From CAVVMA01 sp963788205 (lineage in GTDB: Bacteria > Desulfobacterota > Binatia > Binatales > Binataceae), in assembly GCA_963788205.1 (NCBI GenBank), contig CAWBGG010000004.1:62001-126000 (forward strand): a DNA stretch of 64,000 nt. The letters are read 5' to 3'. Both the position numbers and the translations under genes were made by a program. How positions within the stretch are numbered: the stretch's first letter is position 1; each line of letters begins with the position of its first letter. The notes beneath the pieces are model-generated. The model had not been told where the DNA came from and searched no databases. It was given only the letters and a program-made list of their open reading frames with translations. Shown here piece after piece: positions 17,393 to 26,559 of the stretch.

Positions 17393-20300
17393 ATGAAGTC
17401 AACGGTCGAATCCAGTTCCCGCTTTCCGTGCCTCAGCCTGATAGCTGCGCTGGCACTCGTCGTCGGGCTCCTGCAAGCGGGAGCGGTCTTCGCGGCTCAG
17501 AGCGCCTCTGGGGCGCCTGAGAAAAAAGCCCCTAAGGGCAAGGCGACGTTCGCGCCGAAGTCGCTCGCCTTTGGGAGGGTCCAGGCAGGCACAACCAGCC
17601 AGAAGTCGGTGAATCTTGCCAATGTCAGCGCGGTCGCAATCGACATAACCAAAATCACCGCCACGGGAGCTGGATTCTCGGCCGCCCAGAATTGCCTGGG
17701 CACTCTGCCCGCCAGCAACGGCACCTGCGAAGTGGTCGTGACTTTCGCCCCTGCCACTGCGAACAGTGCCAAGGGGACCAAGGGGACCAAGGTCACCGGC
17801 ACGCTGACGATTACTGATAACGCCTCGAACAGCCCTCAGAAGGTAACACTTTCTGGGACGAAGTTCGGACCTGTGGTGATTCCGACGCCAACGCCGACTC
17901 CGACCCTGACTCCCCCTCCGACGGCGACCGCAGCCCCCACGCCGACTGCTCCGGTTACAGTTACACCCGCGCCCTCCGCCACCGGCTCCGTCGCAGCGAC
18001 ACCCATCGTAACGTCAACGCCAGTTCCCACACCGAACATCGTCCTCGGGCAGAATTTTGATGGTCTGGGCCAGAATGCCTTTGGCTTCACCGACGCCGCA
18101 TCCCCACCAAATCCCGCAGGAGCGGTGGGAGCTACACAGTTTGTGCAATGGGTTAACGGATCGTTTGCCGTATTCAACAAGGCAACCGGATCACTGCTCG
18201 CGGGCCCGTCGCCCGGAAACAGCTTGTGGTCTTCATTGGGCGGCGCTTGCGCGTCCAGCAACAGCGGTCAGCCCAACGTCGAGTACGATCGGCTCGCTGC
18301 TCGGTGGGTGCTCGCCCAACCGGTGCTCAACGGTTCCTCCGTCTATTGTATAGCCGTCTCTGAGAGTTCAGACGCAACCGGACCTTATTATCAGTACGCG
18401 CCCTCTCTGACTGCACTGTCTGCCCCTCCAAGCTCTGCAAAGTTGGGAGTTTGGCCCGACGCTTACTATGCCTCTTTCAACACCTCCGTCGGCGCCTATG
18501 CTTGCGCCTTTGACCGCAACTCGATGTTGACTGGGGCAACCCCTGCCGCGCCCATCTGCTTCCCGGCCGGCCCTGCCTACGGCAACCTGCTGCCCGCCGA
18601 CCTGGACGGCGCAACGCCACCGGCTACGGGCGAACCCGATTTCTTTGTCAGCCTGGGCGCCAGCGCCCTGAACCTGTGGGAATTCCACGTGGACTTCGGG
18701 ACGCCCGCCAACTCGACCTTCACTGGACCAGCTAGCATCTCCGTTCCGGCATTCACTGAGGTCTGCGGAACCGGCGGGCCTTGCATACCGCAATCTCAGA
18801 CTTCCCAGACTCTCAACTCACTGGGTGGCCAGCTCATGTCCCGCGCACCGTATCGCAACTTCGGTAATCACGAGTCGCTGGTGGTGAATCAATCGGTACA
18901 GCCCACGAACGGAATAGCGGGAATACAGTGGTACGAACTGAGGGGCCTGAGCAGCGGTCCAAGCGTGTTCCAGCAAGGCACCTATGCTCCTGATCCGAAC
19001 GCGCGCTGGATGGGCAGCGCAGGCATGGATGGGCAAGGCGACATCGCTGCCGCCTACAGTGTTTCTTCCGCAAACATGCATCCAGCCCTGAGCTTGGCGG
19101 CGCGTGCGTCGTCCGATCCCGCCGGAACCCTGCAAGCCGAGAACAACCTCATGTCCGGCACCGGCTCTCAAACCAGCACCACTCTTTGGGGGGCCGAGAG
19201 CAGTCTGAACATAGACCCGATCGACGACTGCACACTCTGGTTTACGGGGGAGTATCTCAGGGCGAACGGTACGGATTGGAACACGCGAATTGGCTCGTTC
19301 GCCCTACCGGCGTGTCCATCAAGCAACCCCGCCATCCAGATCACCTCGATGCCGCCGTTCGGCGAGGTCGGATCCTTGCAGGGCACGGTGTCCAACGTGC
19401 CTCCTGCGAACTACCCGAACTACCAGGTGGCTGTGCTGCTCTTCGTGCCCGGGCTGGGGTGGTACTCCAAGCCATTTTGTAGTCCGCTCTTCACCCCCAT
19501 CAATTCGGACGGCACTTGGAGCACGGATGTCGTCACGGGAGGCGTGGATACGACAGCGACGAAGTACGTGGCCTACCTGGTGCCACAAGGGGCGAACGTG
19601 GGTTGCGACCTGGCAATCGACGGCCTCCCCTTGGACCTCGAGACCCAGGCAGTTGCCCGCTGGTATGTGACGCGGGCCAACCCGAACGTTCCCACGGTGG
19701 CCTTCTCGGGGCAGTCCTGGGACGTTACGGCCAACTCTGTACCAATTTATCCAGGCCCATGTGTATTCTCCGCCAACAATGTGTCCGTGGACTCTCAGGG
19801 TGCGCTGCATCTCGCGATCACGAACAACAACGGCACCTGGAACTGCTCTCAGGTCGTCTCCTCGCAGACCTATGGCTACGGGACCTACACGTTCCAACTG
19901 TCAAGTGATGTAAGCGACCTCGACCCAAACGCAGTGGTCGGCCTATTTACCTTTTCCGAAGACCCGGCATACGCTGGGGCGTTCTCCCCCTGGGTGTACA
20001 ACCCCCCGGGCAGTGGTGCGAGTCACGGCGAATTGGCGTTTGAGTTCTCCCGGTTCGGAGTCGCCGAGGCCGCGAACAACGCACAATTCACGGTTGCGCC
20101 GTTTGCGTCCCCATTCCAGATGCCATCGGGCCTGATGAGCTCGACCCATATGATTCAATGGCTCCCCACGGGGATCAGCTTCACAAGCATCCAGCCGAGC
20201 GGCACGATCGCGCAGTATACCTATCCTGGAGTAGTGCCTCCCCCGGTCGACAACGGCGGATGGCCGGGACTCGTGCCCAGCCCGCAGGGCGTTCGCCTCA

Positions 20301-21301
20301 ACGCGTGGTTATACGCCGGCGCGCCTCCCAGCAACGGACAACCTGTAGAAGTTGTGGTGAACAGTTTCAACTTCGTTCCGCTGCCTAGTCAGACTCCGAC
20401 ACCAACGCCCACTCCTTCTCCGACACAATCCGCTACGCCGATGCCGACAGGGACACCAACGTTGACTCCAACGCAGATTCCGACTCCGGGTCCGGCTGTG
20501 GCGGCCTCGAGCGCTTCGGACGCGCCTGAGAAAAAAGTCGCTCGTGGCAAGCTGACTTTCGCGCCGACGTTGCTCTCCTTTGGGAGGGTCCAGGCAGGCA
20601 CGACCAGCCAGAAGTCGGTGAGTCTTGCCAATGTCAGCGCGGTTGCAATCGACATAACCAAAATCGCTGCCACCGGAGCTGGATTCTCGGCAGCTCAGAC
20701 TTGCCTGGGCGATCTGGCTGCCAGTGGCGGCGTCTGCCAAGTCGTCGTGACTTTCGCCCCGGCCACTGCGAACAGTGCCAAGGGGACCAAGGTCACCGGC
20801 ACGCTGACGATTACTGATAACGCCTCGAACAGCCCTCAGAAGGTAGCACTTTCCGGGACGAAGTTCGGACCTGTGGTGACTCCGACTCCGACGCCGCTCG
20901 GGGCACCAACGACGCCAACCCCGACTCCTACGCCGGCTCCTGGCCCGACTTCCACTCCTTCGATTTCAGTTAGCGGCCTAACACAAGGACCGAATTGCAC
21001 GGTGAGTGGCTCGGTGACTGGCGTCAATCCACCTCAGAACTTCAAGGTCGTCGTATACGCCCAGACCAATGAGTATTATGTTCAGCCTTGTGTTTCCGCT
21101 CCTCTGACGCCGATCTCGTCTTCTGCTACCTGGTCGACTCCGTCGCACAGCGGCATCATTTACGCGCTGCTGGTTGCCCCCAGTTATAAAAGCCCGCCTG
21201 CCATGACCACCTCCCTCCCTGCAGTGGACGGCGTAAACGTCTTAGCGGAAACACCTTCGGCTGGCACGCTAAACGGGTGCTATGTGGCGGCCTGTCCCTA
21301 G
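17393..21301 (+). CDS. large exported multi-domain protein: ASH, propeller-like region, GH16-like domain, second ASH
   Basis: About 1300 residues with a Sec signal (LSLIAALALVVGLLQAG...). Domain order: an ASH-type choice-of-anchor D domain (about 40-160); a Pro/Thr-rich linker (PTPTPTPT); a beta region beginning NFDGLGQNAFGF; a domain with YQVAVLLFVPGLGWYSKP; a GH16-like jelly roll (YGYGTYTFQLSSDVSDLD); a second Pro/Thr linker; a second ASH domain almost identical to the first; and a last domain with VVVYAQTNEYYVQP, homologous to the middle one. The GH16 motif position reads ELAFE (20030-20044), so the catalytic Asp is missing. A shorter paralogue is at 23083-26139. Probably a secreted or surface carbohydrate-binding protein. 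Confidence 0.8.
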   Translation: MKSTVESSSRFPCLSLIAALALVVGLLQAGAVFAAQSASGAPEKKAPKGKATFAPKSLAFGRVQAGTTSQKSVNLANVSAVAIDITKITATGAGFSAAQNCLGTLPASNGTCEVVVTFAPATANSAKGTKGTKVTGTLTITDNASNSPQKVTLSGTKFGPVVIPTPTPTPTLTPPPTATAAPTPTAPVTVTPAPSATGSVAATPIVTSTPVPTPNIVLGQNFDGLGQNAFGFTDAASPPNPAGAVGATQFVQWVNGSFAVFNKATGSLLAGPSPGNSLWSSLGGACASSNSGQPNVEYDRLAARWVLAQPVLNGSSVYCIAVSESSDATGPYYQYAPSLTALSAPPSSAKLGVWPDAYYASFNTSVGAYACAFDRNSMLTGATPAAPICFPAGPAYGNLLPADLDGATPPATGEPDFFVSLGASALNLWEFHVDFGTPANSTFTGPASISVPAFTEVCGTGGPCIPQSQTSQTLNSLGGQLMSRAPYRNFGNHESLVVNQSVQPTNGIAGIQWYELRGLSSGPSVFQQGTYAPDPNARWMGSAGMDGQGDIAAAYSVSSANMHPALSLAARASSDPAGTLQAENNLMSGTGSQTSTTLWGAESSLNIDPIDDCTLWFTGEYLRANGTDWNTRIGSFALPACPSSNPAIQITSMPPFGEVGSLQGTVSNVPPANYPNYQVAVLLFVPGLGWYSKPFCSPLFTPINSDGTWSTDVVTGGVDTTATKYVAYLVPQGANVGCDLAIDGLPLDLETQAVARWYVTRANPNVPTVAFSGQSWDVTANSVPIYPGPCVFSANNVSVDSQGALHLAITNNNGTWNCSQVVSSQTYGYGTYTFQLSSDVSDLDPNAVVGLFTFSEDPAYAGAFSPWVYNPPGSGASHGELAFEFSRFGVAEAANNAQFTVAPFASPFQMPSGLMSSTHMIQWLPTGISFTSIQPSGTIAQYTYPGVVPPPVDNGGWPGLVPSPQGVRLNAWLYAGAPPSNGQPVEVVVNSFNFVPLPSQTPTPTPTPSPTQSATPMPTGTPTLTPTQIPTPGPAVAASSASDAPEKKVARGKLTFAPTLLSFGRVQAGTTSQKSVSLANVSAVAIDITKIAATGAGFSAAQTCLGDLAASGGVCQVVVTFAPATANSAKGTKVTGTLTITDNASNSPQKVALSGTKFGPVVTPTPTPLGAPTTPTPTPTPAPGPTSTPSISVSGLTQGPNCTVSGSVTGVNPPQNFKVVVYAQTNEYYVQPCVSAPLTPISSSATWSTPSHSGIIYALLVAPSYKSPPAMTTSLPAVDGVNVLAETPSAGTLNGCYVAACP
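17548..17883 (+). repeat. ASH-domain coding repeat, copy A
   Basis: About 335 bp, repeated at 20556-20884 in the same gene with high DNA identity. Copy A has an extra 9-bp tandem duplication (AAGGGGACC) near 17771. Confidence 0.85.
18015..20425 (+). repeat. 2.4-kb direct repeat, copy 1
   Basis: Matches 23630-26055 in order and frame, from the end of one Pro/Thr linker to the start of the next, with scattered substitutions and a few in-frame indels. Confidence 0.9.
20556..20884 (+). repeat. ASH-domain coding repeat, copy B
   Basis: Second copy of 17548-17883 within the same gene, lacking the 9-bp microduplication. Confidence 0.85.
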
Positions 21302-21461
21302 GCGAACTCGCGCGTCGATAAGGCTGATGGGCAGCTCTGTCGCCGCGCAGAAACAGCCGGCCGATCCACGAACTTTGACAATTGGACGGCTCTGGAACAC
21401 AGTTGCGCGGAATTGACAAAAACAGCCGATGGCGGTAACCGCCGGGAAGGAGGGCCAGGCC

Positions 21462-22940
21462 ATGTTCACTCATTCATTTGCCCGCAATAGGCGGCTGCTC
21501 GCCATCATCGTTGTAACGGTGGTTGCTCCGATGGCAATCCCGTTGGCATCGTTTGCCCAGGTGATCGACGCTTGCGCAAAAAAGAGCAATGGCGATCTTC
21601 GTAAGCTTTATGCCGGCAACAATTGCGCGAAGAACGAGAACGCGCTCTCGTGGAATGTGCAGGGTCCGACGGGTCCCGCCGGTCCCACTGGCGCGACGGG
21701 TGCAACCGGCGCGACCGGCCCTACGGGGCCTATGGGTCCTGCGGCCAACAACGCGTGGTCCCTCACCGGCAACGTGGGCACGATGGCGGGACCCGATTTC
21801 GTCGGGACCGCTGACAAGCAGCCGCTGGAAATCCACGTCAACGGCGCGCGCGTCATGCTCTATCAGCCGGCTGCGAAGAATTCGATCGACGACACGAGCC
21901 CCAATGTGATCGGTGGGGACGCCGGCAACCCCGCCGGCGCAGGAGTTCAGGGGGCGACGATCGCGGGCGGCGGGGGGGTGAGCAGTATTGAGCAACCTCA
22001 GGAGCCTGTCTTCAACTCGGTGCAGGCCGACTTCGGTACTGTCGGCGGCGGCGACCGCAATACTGTGAGCGGCGCAGAGGCCACAGTCGCCGGCGGCTAC
22101 GACAACACTGCGAGCGGTGGACGAGCCACGGTCGCCGGCGGCGGCAACAATACCGCGGGCAGCGACGAAGGGGCGGGCGCCACGGTCGCTGGCGGCGAGG
22201 GCAACACTGCGAGCGGCGCGGACGCCACGGTCGCTGGCGGCGCAGGCAACACCGCCGATGGAAACCACAGCTTCGCGGCGGGAACTCACGCACAGGCGCT
22301 GGCCGACGGCGCATTCGTGTGGAGCGACAACAATGGTGGATTGTCGCCGACAACTCTTTTCCCTTTCTATCCTTTCTATTCCACCACCCCCAACGAGTTC
22401 GCCGCGCGCGCCACGGGCGGCTTTCGTTTCGTCACCGCCGTCGATCCGAAAAATGGCGACGCAACTGCGGGCGCCAGCCTCGCCCCGGGCGGCGGTTCCT
22501 GGTCGATGCTTAGCGATCGCAACGCCAAAGCCAATTTCGCGCCGGTCGATGGCCGCGAGATCCTCAAGCAATTGGCCGCGATTCCGATCGAGACCTGGAA
22601 CTACAAGACCCAGCAGCCCTCGATCCGTCACATGGGACCGACGGCGCAGGACTTTCATGCCGCGTTCAAAGTCGGCGAGGACGACAAGCACGTCACCACC
22701 ATCGATGCCGACGGAGTCGCGATGGCCGCTATCCAAGGGCTCTATCAGATGATCCAAGCCAAGGACGCCCAACTCGCCCAGCAGAAAAAGCAAATGGAAC
22801 AGCAGAGAAAGCAAATGGAATCACTCAACGCGCGGCTGGAAAAACTGGAGCGCGAGACCCAAGCCAGCCGCAACGCGACCGCGATGCATCCAGCAAACAC
22901 GCTCCAACCGCCACGACCCTCGCCAGTCAGCCGCTTCTAG
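21462..22940 (+). CDS. surface protein with collagen-like, YadA-head-like and S74 chaperone domains
   Basis: A 492-residue exported protein from the ATG at 21462, which has AAGGAGG upstream. After a signal peptide (LLAIIVVTVVAPMAIPLA) comes a short Cys-containing segment, then nine Gly-X-Y triplets (residues 68-94), a beta linker, and head repeats of the type GGxxNTASGxxATVAGG (about 190-290), as in trimeric autotransporter heads. The C-terminal domain (about 345-440) is peptidase S74-like: LSDRNAK begins it with Ser351, which in tailspike-type chaperones is where self-cleavage occurs. The last 60 residues are a Gln/Lys-rich coiled coil. A trimeric adhesin or fibre is likely. It lies between the two ASH/GH16 paralogues. 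Confidence 0.85.
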   Translation: MFTHSFARNRRLLAIIVVTVVAPMAIPLASFAQVIDACAKKSNGDLRKLYAGNNCAKNENALSWNVQGPTGPAGPTGATGATGATGPTGPMGPAANNAWSLTGNVGTMAGPDFVGTADKQPLEIHVNGARVMLYQPAAKNSIDDTSPNVIGGDAGNPAGAGVQGATIAGGGGVSSIEQPQEPVFNSVQADFGTVGGGDRNTVSGAEATVAGGYDNTASGGRATVAGGGNNTAGSDEGAGATVAGGEGNTASGADATVAGGAGNTADGNHSFAAGTHAQALADGAFVWSDNNGGLSPTTLFPFYPFYSTTPNEFAARATGGFRFVTAVDPKNGDATAGASLAPGGGSWSMLSDRNAKANFAPVDGREILKQLAAIPIETWNYKTQQPSIRHMGPTAQDFHAAFKVGEDDKHVTTIDADGVAMAAIQGLYQMIQAKDAQLAQQKKQMEQQRKQMESLNARLEKLERETQASRNATAMHPANTLQPPRPSPVSRF

Positions 22941-23082
22941 CGCCTGTTCCAACTATTTGTGCCGAAGCGCGGCGGTTCGGATGCGTTACGCCTGCGTTCT
23001 AAGCTAGAATACGAATAATGTCCTTCATCGCGCGTAGGCGCCGACGTTGGGGCGCGCGGTCCATTGCGGCGCGCGCTACGTG

Positions 23083-26000
23083 ATGATGTCGAGTGTCTGC
23101 ATGATGGCGTCGGCGGCGCGCCGGATCGCCGCCTCATCCGGCGGCGCGGCGAGAGCCGCTCTTTTAGCGCTAGTCGCTTGTCTCCTGCTTCCCGCAACGA
23201 TTTTCTCTCAAACGGGCGAGTTCAGCGCTTCGCCAGACTCGGCCTCCAAGGCCGCCCGCGGAAGGCTTTCATATGAGCCGCATTCGCTCTCCTTCGGCAG
23301 AGTCCAGGTCGGCACTTCAAGCACAAAGTCGGTGACTCTGACCAACAAGACCAAGGTCGCCATCGATATCAGCCACATCTCCACCACTGGAACCGTTTAC
23401 GACGCCAGCCAGAACTGCCTGGGGATACTGGCGGCTGGTGGCACTTGCGAGGTCTCGGTCACGTTCAGTCCGATCCATGCGAAAAAGCCCAAGGGAACCA
23501 CGGTGACCAGCACTCTCACCCTTAAGGACAACGCCACGAATAGTCCGCAGAGGGTGTCATTGTCCGGAGTAGCGTTCGGCACCGCGCCGCCTGCGACGCC
23601 AACGCCAACGCCCTCACCGACTCCGACCCCAACGCCGGTTCCCACACCGAACATCGTCTTCCTGCACAATTTTGATGGTCTGGGCCAGAATGCCTTTGGC
23701 TTCACCGACGCCGCATCTCCGCCAAACCCTGCGGGAGCGGTGGGAGCCACTCAGTTCGTGCAATGGGTTAATGGATCGTTCGCCGTATTCAACAAGGCAA
23801 CCGGATCACTGCTCTCGGGCCCATCGCCCGGAAACAGCTTGTGGTCTTCATTGGGCGGCGCTTGCGCGTCCAGCAACAGCGGTCAGCCCAACGTGGAATA
23901 CGATCGGCTCGCTGCTCGGTGGGTGCTCGCCCAACCAGTGCTCAACGGTTCATCGGTCTATTGTATAGCCGTCTCCAAGAGCTCAGACGCAACCGGACCG
24001 TATTATCAGTACGCGCTCTCTCTGCCCGGACTGTCTGCCCCACCAACCTCTGCAAAATTGGGCGTATGGCCCGACGCTTACTATGGCTCTTTCAACACGC
24101 CCGCCGGCGCCTATGCCTGCGCCTTTGACCGGAACTCGATGTTGAGCGGGGCAACCCCTTCCGCTCCCATCTGCTTCCCGGCCGGCCCCACATACAGCAA
24201 CCTGCTGCCTGCCGACCTGGACGGCGCTATGCCGCCACCGACAGGCGCTCCCGAGCCCTTTGTGAGCTTGGGTATCAACGCTCTGAACGTGTGGAAATTC
24301 CACGTGGACTTCGGAACGCCCGCCAACTCGACTTTCAACGGACCTGTTGGCATCTCCGTTCCAGCATTCACTGAGGCCTGCATAACCGGCGGGCCTTGCA
24401 TACCGCAATCCCAGACTTCGCAGACCCTCGACTCACTGGGGAACCAGCTCATGTCCTGCGCGCCGTATCGCAACTTCGGTAATCACGAGTCCCTTGTGGT
24501 GAATCAGTCGGTACAGCCCACGAACGGGATAGCGGGAATACAGTGGTACGAGCTGCGGAACGTGAGCAGCACGCCGAGCGTGTTCCAGCAAGGGACCTAT
24601 GCTCCTGACGCGAATGCGCGATGGATGGGCAGCGTGGGCATGGATGGGCAGAGCGACATCGCTGCCGCCTACAGCGTTTCTTCCGCAAACATGCATCCAG
24701 GCCTGAGCTTCGCGGCGCGTGCGTCGTCCGATCCCGCCGGAACTCTGCAAGCTGAGAACAACCTCATGTCCGGCACCGGCTCTCAAACCAGCACCAGTTC
24801 CTGGGGAGCCGAGAGCAGTCTCAGCATAGACCCGATCGACGATTGCACATTCTGGTTTACGGGCGAGTATCTCCGGGCGAACGGCACGTTGGATTGGAAC
24901 ACGCGGATTGGTTCGTTCGCCCTATCAACATGTCAATCAAGCAACCCCGCCATCCAGATTACCTCGATGCCGCCGTTCGGCGACTCTGGATACTTGCAGG
25001 GCACGGTGTCCAACGTGCGTCCTGCGAACTACCAGGTGGCCGTGCTGCTCTTCGTGCCCGCGTTGGGATGGTACTCTAAGCCATCTTGTAGCCCTCTTTT
25101 CACCCCCATCAATTCGAACGGCACTTGGAGTGCGGATGTAGTCACGGGAGGCGCGGATACCACAGCGACCAAGTATGCGGCCTATTTGGTGCCACAAGGG
25201 GCGAGCGCGAGTTGCGACCTGGGAATCGATGGCCTCCCTTCGGACCTCGAGACCCAGGCAGTCGCTCGCGTATATGTGACGCGGGCTAACCCGAACGTCC
25301 GCACGGTGACCTTCTCGGGGCAGTCCTGGGAGGTTACGGCCAACTCCGTACCAATCAATCCAGGCCCATGCGTATTCTCTGACTCCGCCAACAACGTTTT
25401 CGTGGACCCTCAAGGGGCGCTGCATCTCACGATTACAAACAATGGCGGTACCTGGACCTGCTCCCAAATCATTTCGTCGCAGACCTATGGCTACGGGACT
25501 TACACTTTCCAACTGTCAAGTGACGTAAGCGACTTGGACCCCAATTCAGTAATTGGCTTATTTACCTGGTCCGATGACCCGGCATACGCTGGGGCGTTCT
25601 CCCCTTGGGTGAACAACCCCGCGGGCAGTGTTCCGAGTCACAGCGAATTGGACGTTGAGTTCTCCCGGTTTGGAAACGCCGGCGACACGACCAACGCGCA
25701 ATACGTGGTTCAGCCTTATACGAACCCGAACGCTCTGTTCCGATTCACGGTGCCATCGGGCCTGATGAGCTCTACCCACATGATTCAATGGCTGCCCACT
25801 GGGGTCAGTTTCATGAGCATCCAGCCGAGCGGCACGATCGCGCAATATACGTATCCTGGCCCTGTGCCTCCCCCGGCCGACGACGGCGGATGGACCGGAC
25901 TCGTGCCTAGTCCACAGGGCGTTCGCCTCAACGCGTGGTTGTTCGCCGGTGAGCCTCCCAGCAATGGACAACCTGTAGAAGTGGTGGTGAACAGTTTCAG

Positions 26001-26139
26001 CTTCGTTCCGCTGCCTAGTCAGACTCCGACACCAACCCCCACTCCTTCTCCGGCGCCGTCATCTACGTTGACGCCGAGCGGACCGGCATACCAACGCGCC
26101 TTCAGGGCTGCGGCGAGGTGGGGGGCACCAGCCGCATAA
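23083..26139 (+). CDS. exported ASH/propeller/GH16-like protein, 3'-truncated paralogue
   Basis: About 1018 residues, paralogous to 17393-21301. A signal segment (AALLALVACLLLPATIFS) is followed by one ASH domain (SLSFGRVQVGTSS...), a Pro/Thr linker, the NFDGLGQNAFGF region, the VAVLLFVPALGWYSKP domain and the GH16-like jelly roll. Here the GH16 signature is intact as ELDVE (25645-25659), matching E-x-D-x-E. The protein stops in the second Pro/Thr linker with an unrelated tail (YQRAFRAAARWGAP) that is antisense to the next gene, so the C-terminal ASH and last domain have been lost. The start could be the ATG at 23083 or 23101. Confidence 0.8.
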   Translation: MMSSVCMMASAARRIAASSGGAARAALLALVACLLLPATIFSQTGEFSASPDSASKAARGRLSYEPHSLSFGRVQVGTSSTKSVTLTNKTKVAIDISHISTTGTVYDASQNCLGILAAGGTCEVSVTFSPIHAKKPKGTTVTSTLTLKDNATNSPQRVSLSGVAFGTAPPATPTPTPSPTPTPTPVPTPNIVFLHNFDGLGQNAFGFTDAASPPNPAGAVGATQFVQWVNGSFAVFNKATGSLLSGPSPGNSLWSSLGGACASSNSGQPNVEYDRLAARWVLAQPVLNGSSVYCIAVSKSSDATGPYYQYALSLPGLSAPPTSAKLGVWPDAYYGSFNTPAGAYACAFDRNSMLSGATPSAPICFPAGPTYSNLLPADLDGAMPPPTGAPEPFVSLGINALNVWKFHVDFGTPANSTFNGPVGISVPAFTEACITGGPCIPQSQTSQTLDSLGNQLMSCAPYRNFGNHESLVVNQSVQPTNGIAGIQWYELRNVSSTPSVFQQGTYAPDANARWMGSVGMDGQSDIAAAYSVSSANMHPGLSFAARASSDPAGTLQAENNLMSGTGSQTSTSSWGAESSLSIDPIDDCTFWFTGEYLRANGTLDWNTRIGSFALSTCQSSNPAIQITSMPPFGDSGYLQGTVSNVRPANYQVAVLLFVPALGWYSKPSCSPLFTPINSNGTWSADVVTGGADTTATKYAAYLVPQGASASCDLGIDGLPSDLETQAVARVYVTRANPNVRTVTFSGQSWEVTANSVPINPGPCVFSDSANNVFVDPQGALHLTITNNGGTWTCSQIISSQTYGYGTYTFQLSSDVSDLDPNSVIGLFTWSDDPAYAGAFSPWVNNPAGSVPSHSELDVEFSRFGNAGDTTNAQYVVQPYTNPNALFRFTVPSGLMSSTHMIQWLPTGVSFMSIQPSGTIAQYTYPGPVPPPADDGGWTGLVPSPQGVRLNAWLFAGEPPSNGQPVEVVVNSFSFVPLPSQTPTPTPTPSPAPSSTLTPSGPAYQRAFRAAARWGAPAA
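23630..26055 (+). repeat. 2.4-kb direct repeat, copy 2
   Basis: Second copy of 18015-20425; ends in the Pro/Thr linker shortly before the truncated 3' end of the gene. Confidence 0.9.
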
Positions 26140-26521
26140 CCAGCGGATGGTTCGTATACCTGATTAGAATGTCCATCCAGTATTTGTCGGCCATCGCCGC
26201 CATCACTTTGTCGCGCATTTCGGGGGCTGATTGCGCCATCACGTGATCGAAGTCCTGGCCGGCGATTTTGATGTTTACGTAGGGTGCTTTGGTGTTGCCG
26301 TTGATGCGGCTGGTTGAGGCTGAGCCCAGGCGGATGTATGGCGCGCCGTCGATTACCACCACCCATACCGTTGACCAGTGCTCTTCGCCGCTGGCGTTTA
26401 TGGTGTAGAACTGGAGCGTCGATTCGTTTTGGAAGAGCGACAAGTCCCAGCCTGTTGCGGCGTTGGCGGAGGTGACGAACAGCATCGCGACTAGAATCGA
26501 GGCAATTGAGGCAACTTTCAT
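26102..26521 (-). CDS. exported PNPOx-like split-barrel family protein
   Basis: A 139-residue protein from the ATG at 26521 with a Sec signal (IASILVAMLFVTSANA). The rest (STVWVVVIDGAPYIRLG, then APYVNIKIAGQDFDHV) resembles the FMN-binding split barrel of pyridoxamine-phosphate-oxidase-like proteins, which in exported forms may bind heme or a flavin cofactor. A related exported protein is at 34160-34687. Its 3' end overlaps the truncated end of the convergent ASH/GH16 paralogue by 38 bp. Enzymatic activity is not shown. Confidence 0.6.
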   Translation of the reverse strand: MKVASIASILVAMLFVTSANAATGWDLSLFQNESTLQFYTINASGEEHWSTVWVVVIDGAPYIRLGSASTSRINGNTKAPYVNIKIAGQDFDHVMAQSAPEMRDKVMAAMADKYWMDILIRYTNHPLVMRLVPPTSPQP

Positions 26522-26559
26522 ACAGGGCTCCATCGTTAAGATGTGGATGAGCGAAACGG

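Noticed and set aside
21474..22814. 446-codon minus-strand frame opposite the fibre gene
   Set aside because: Its apparent low-complexity pattern is the mirror of the head repeats of the plus-strand gene.
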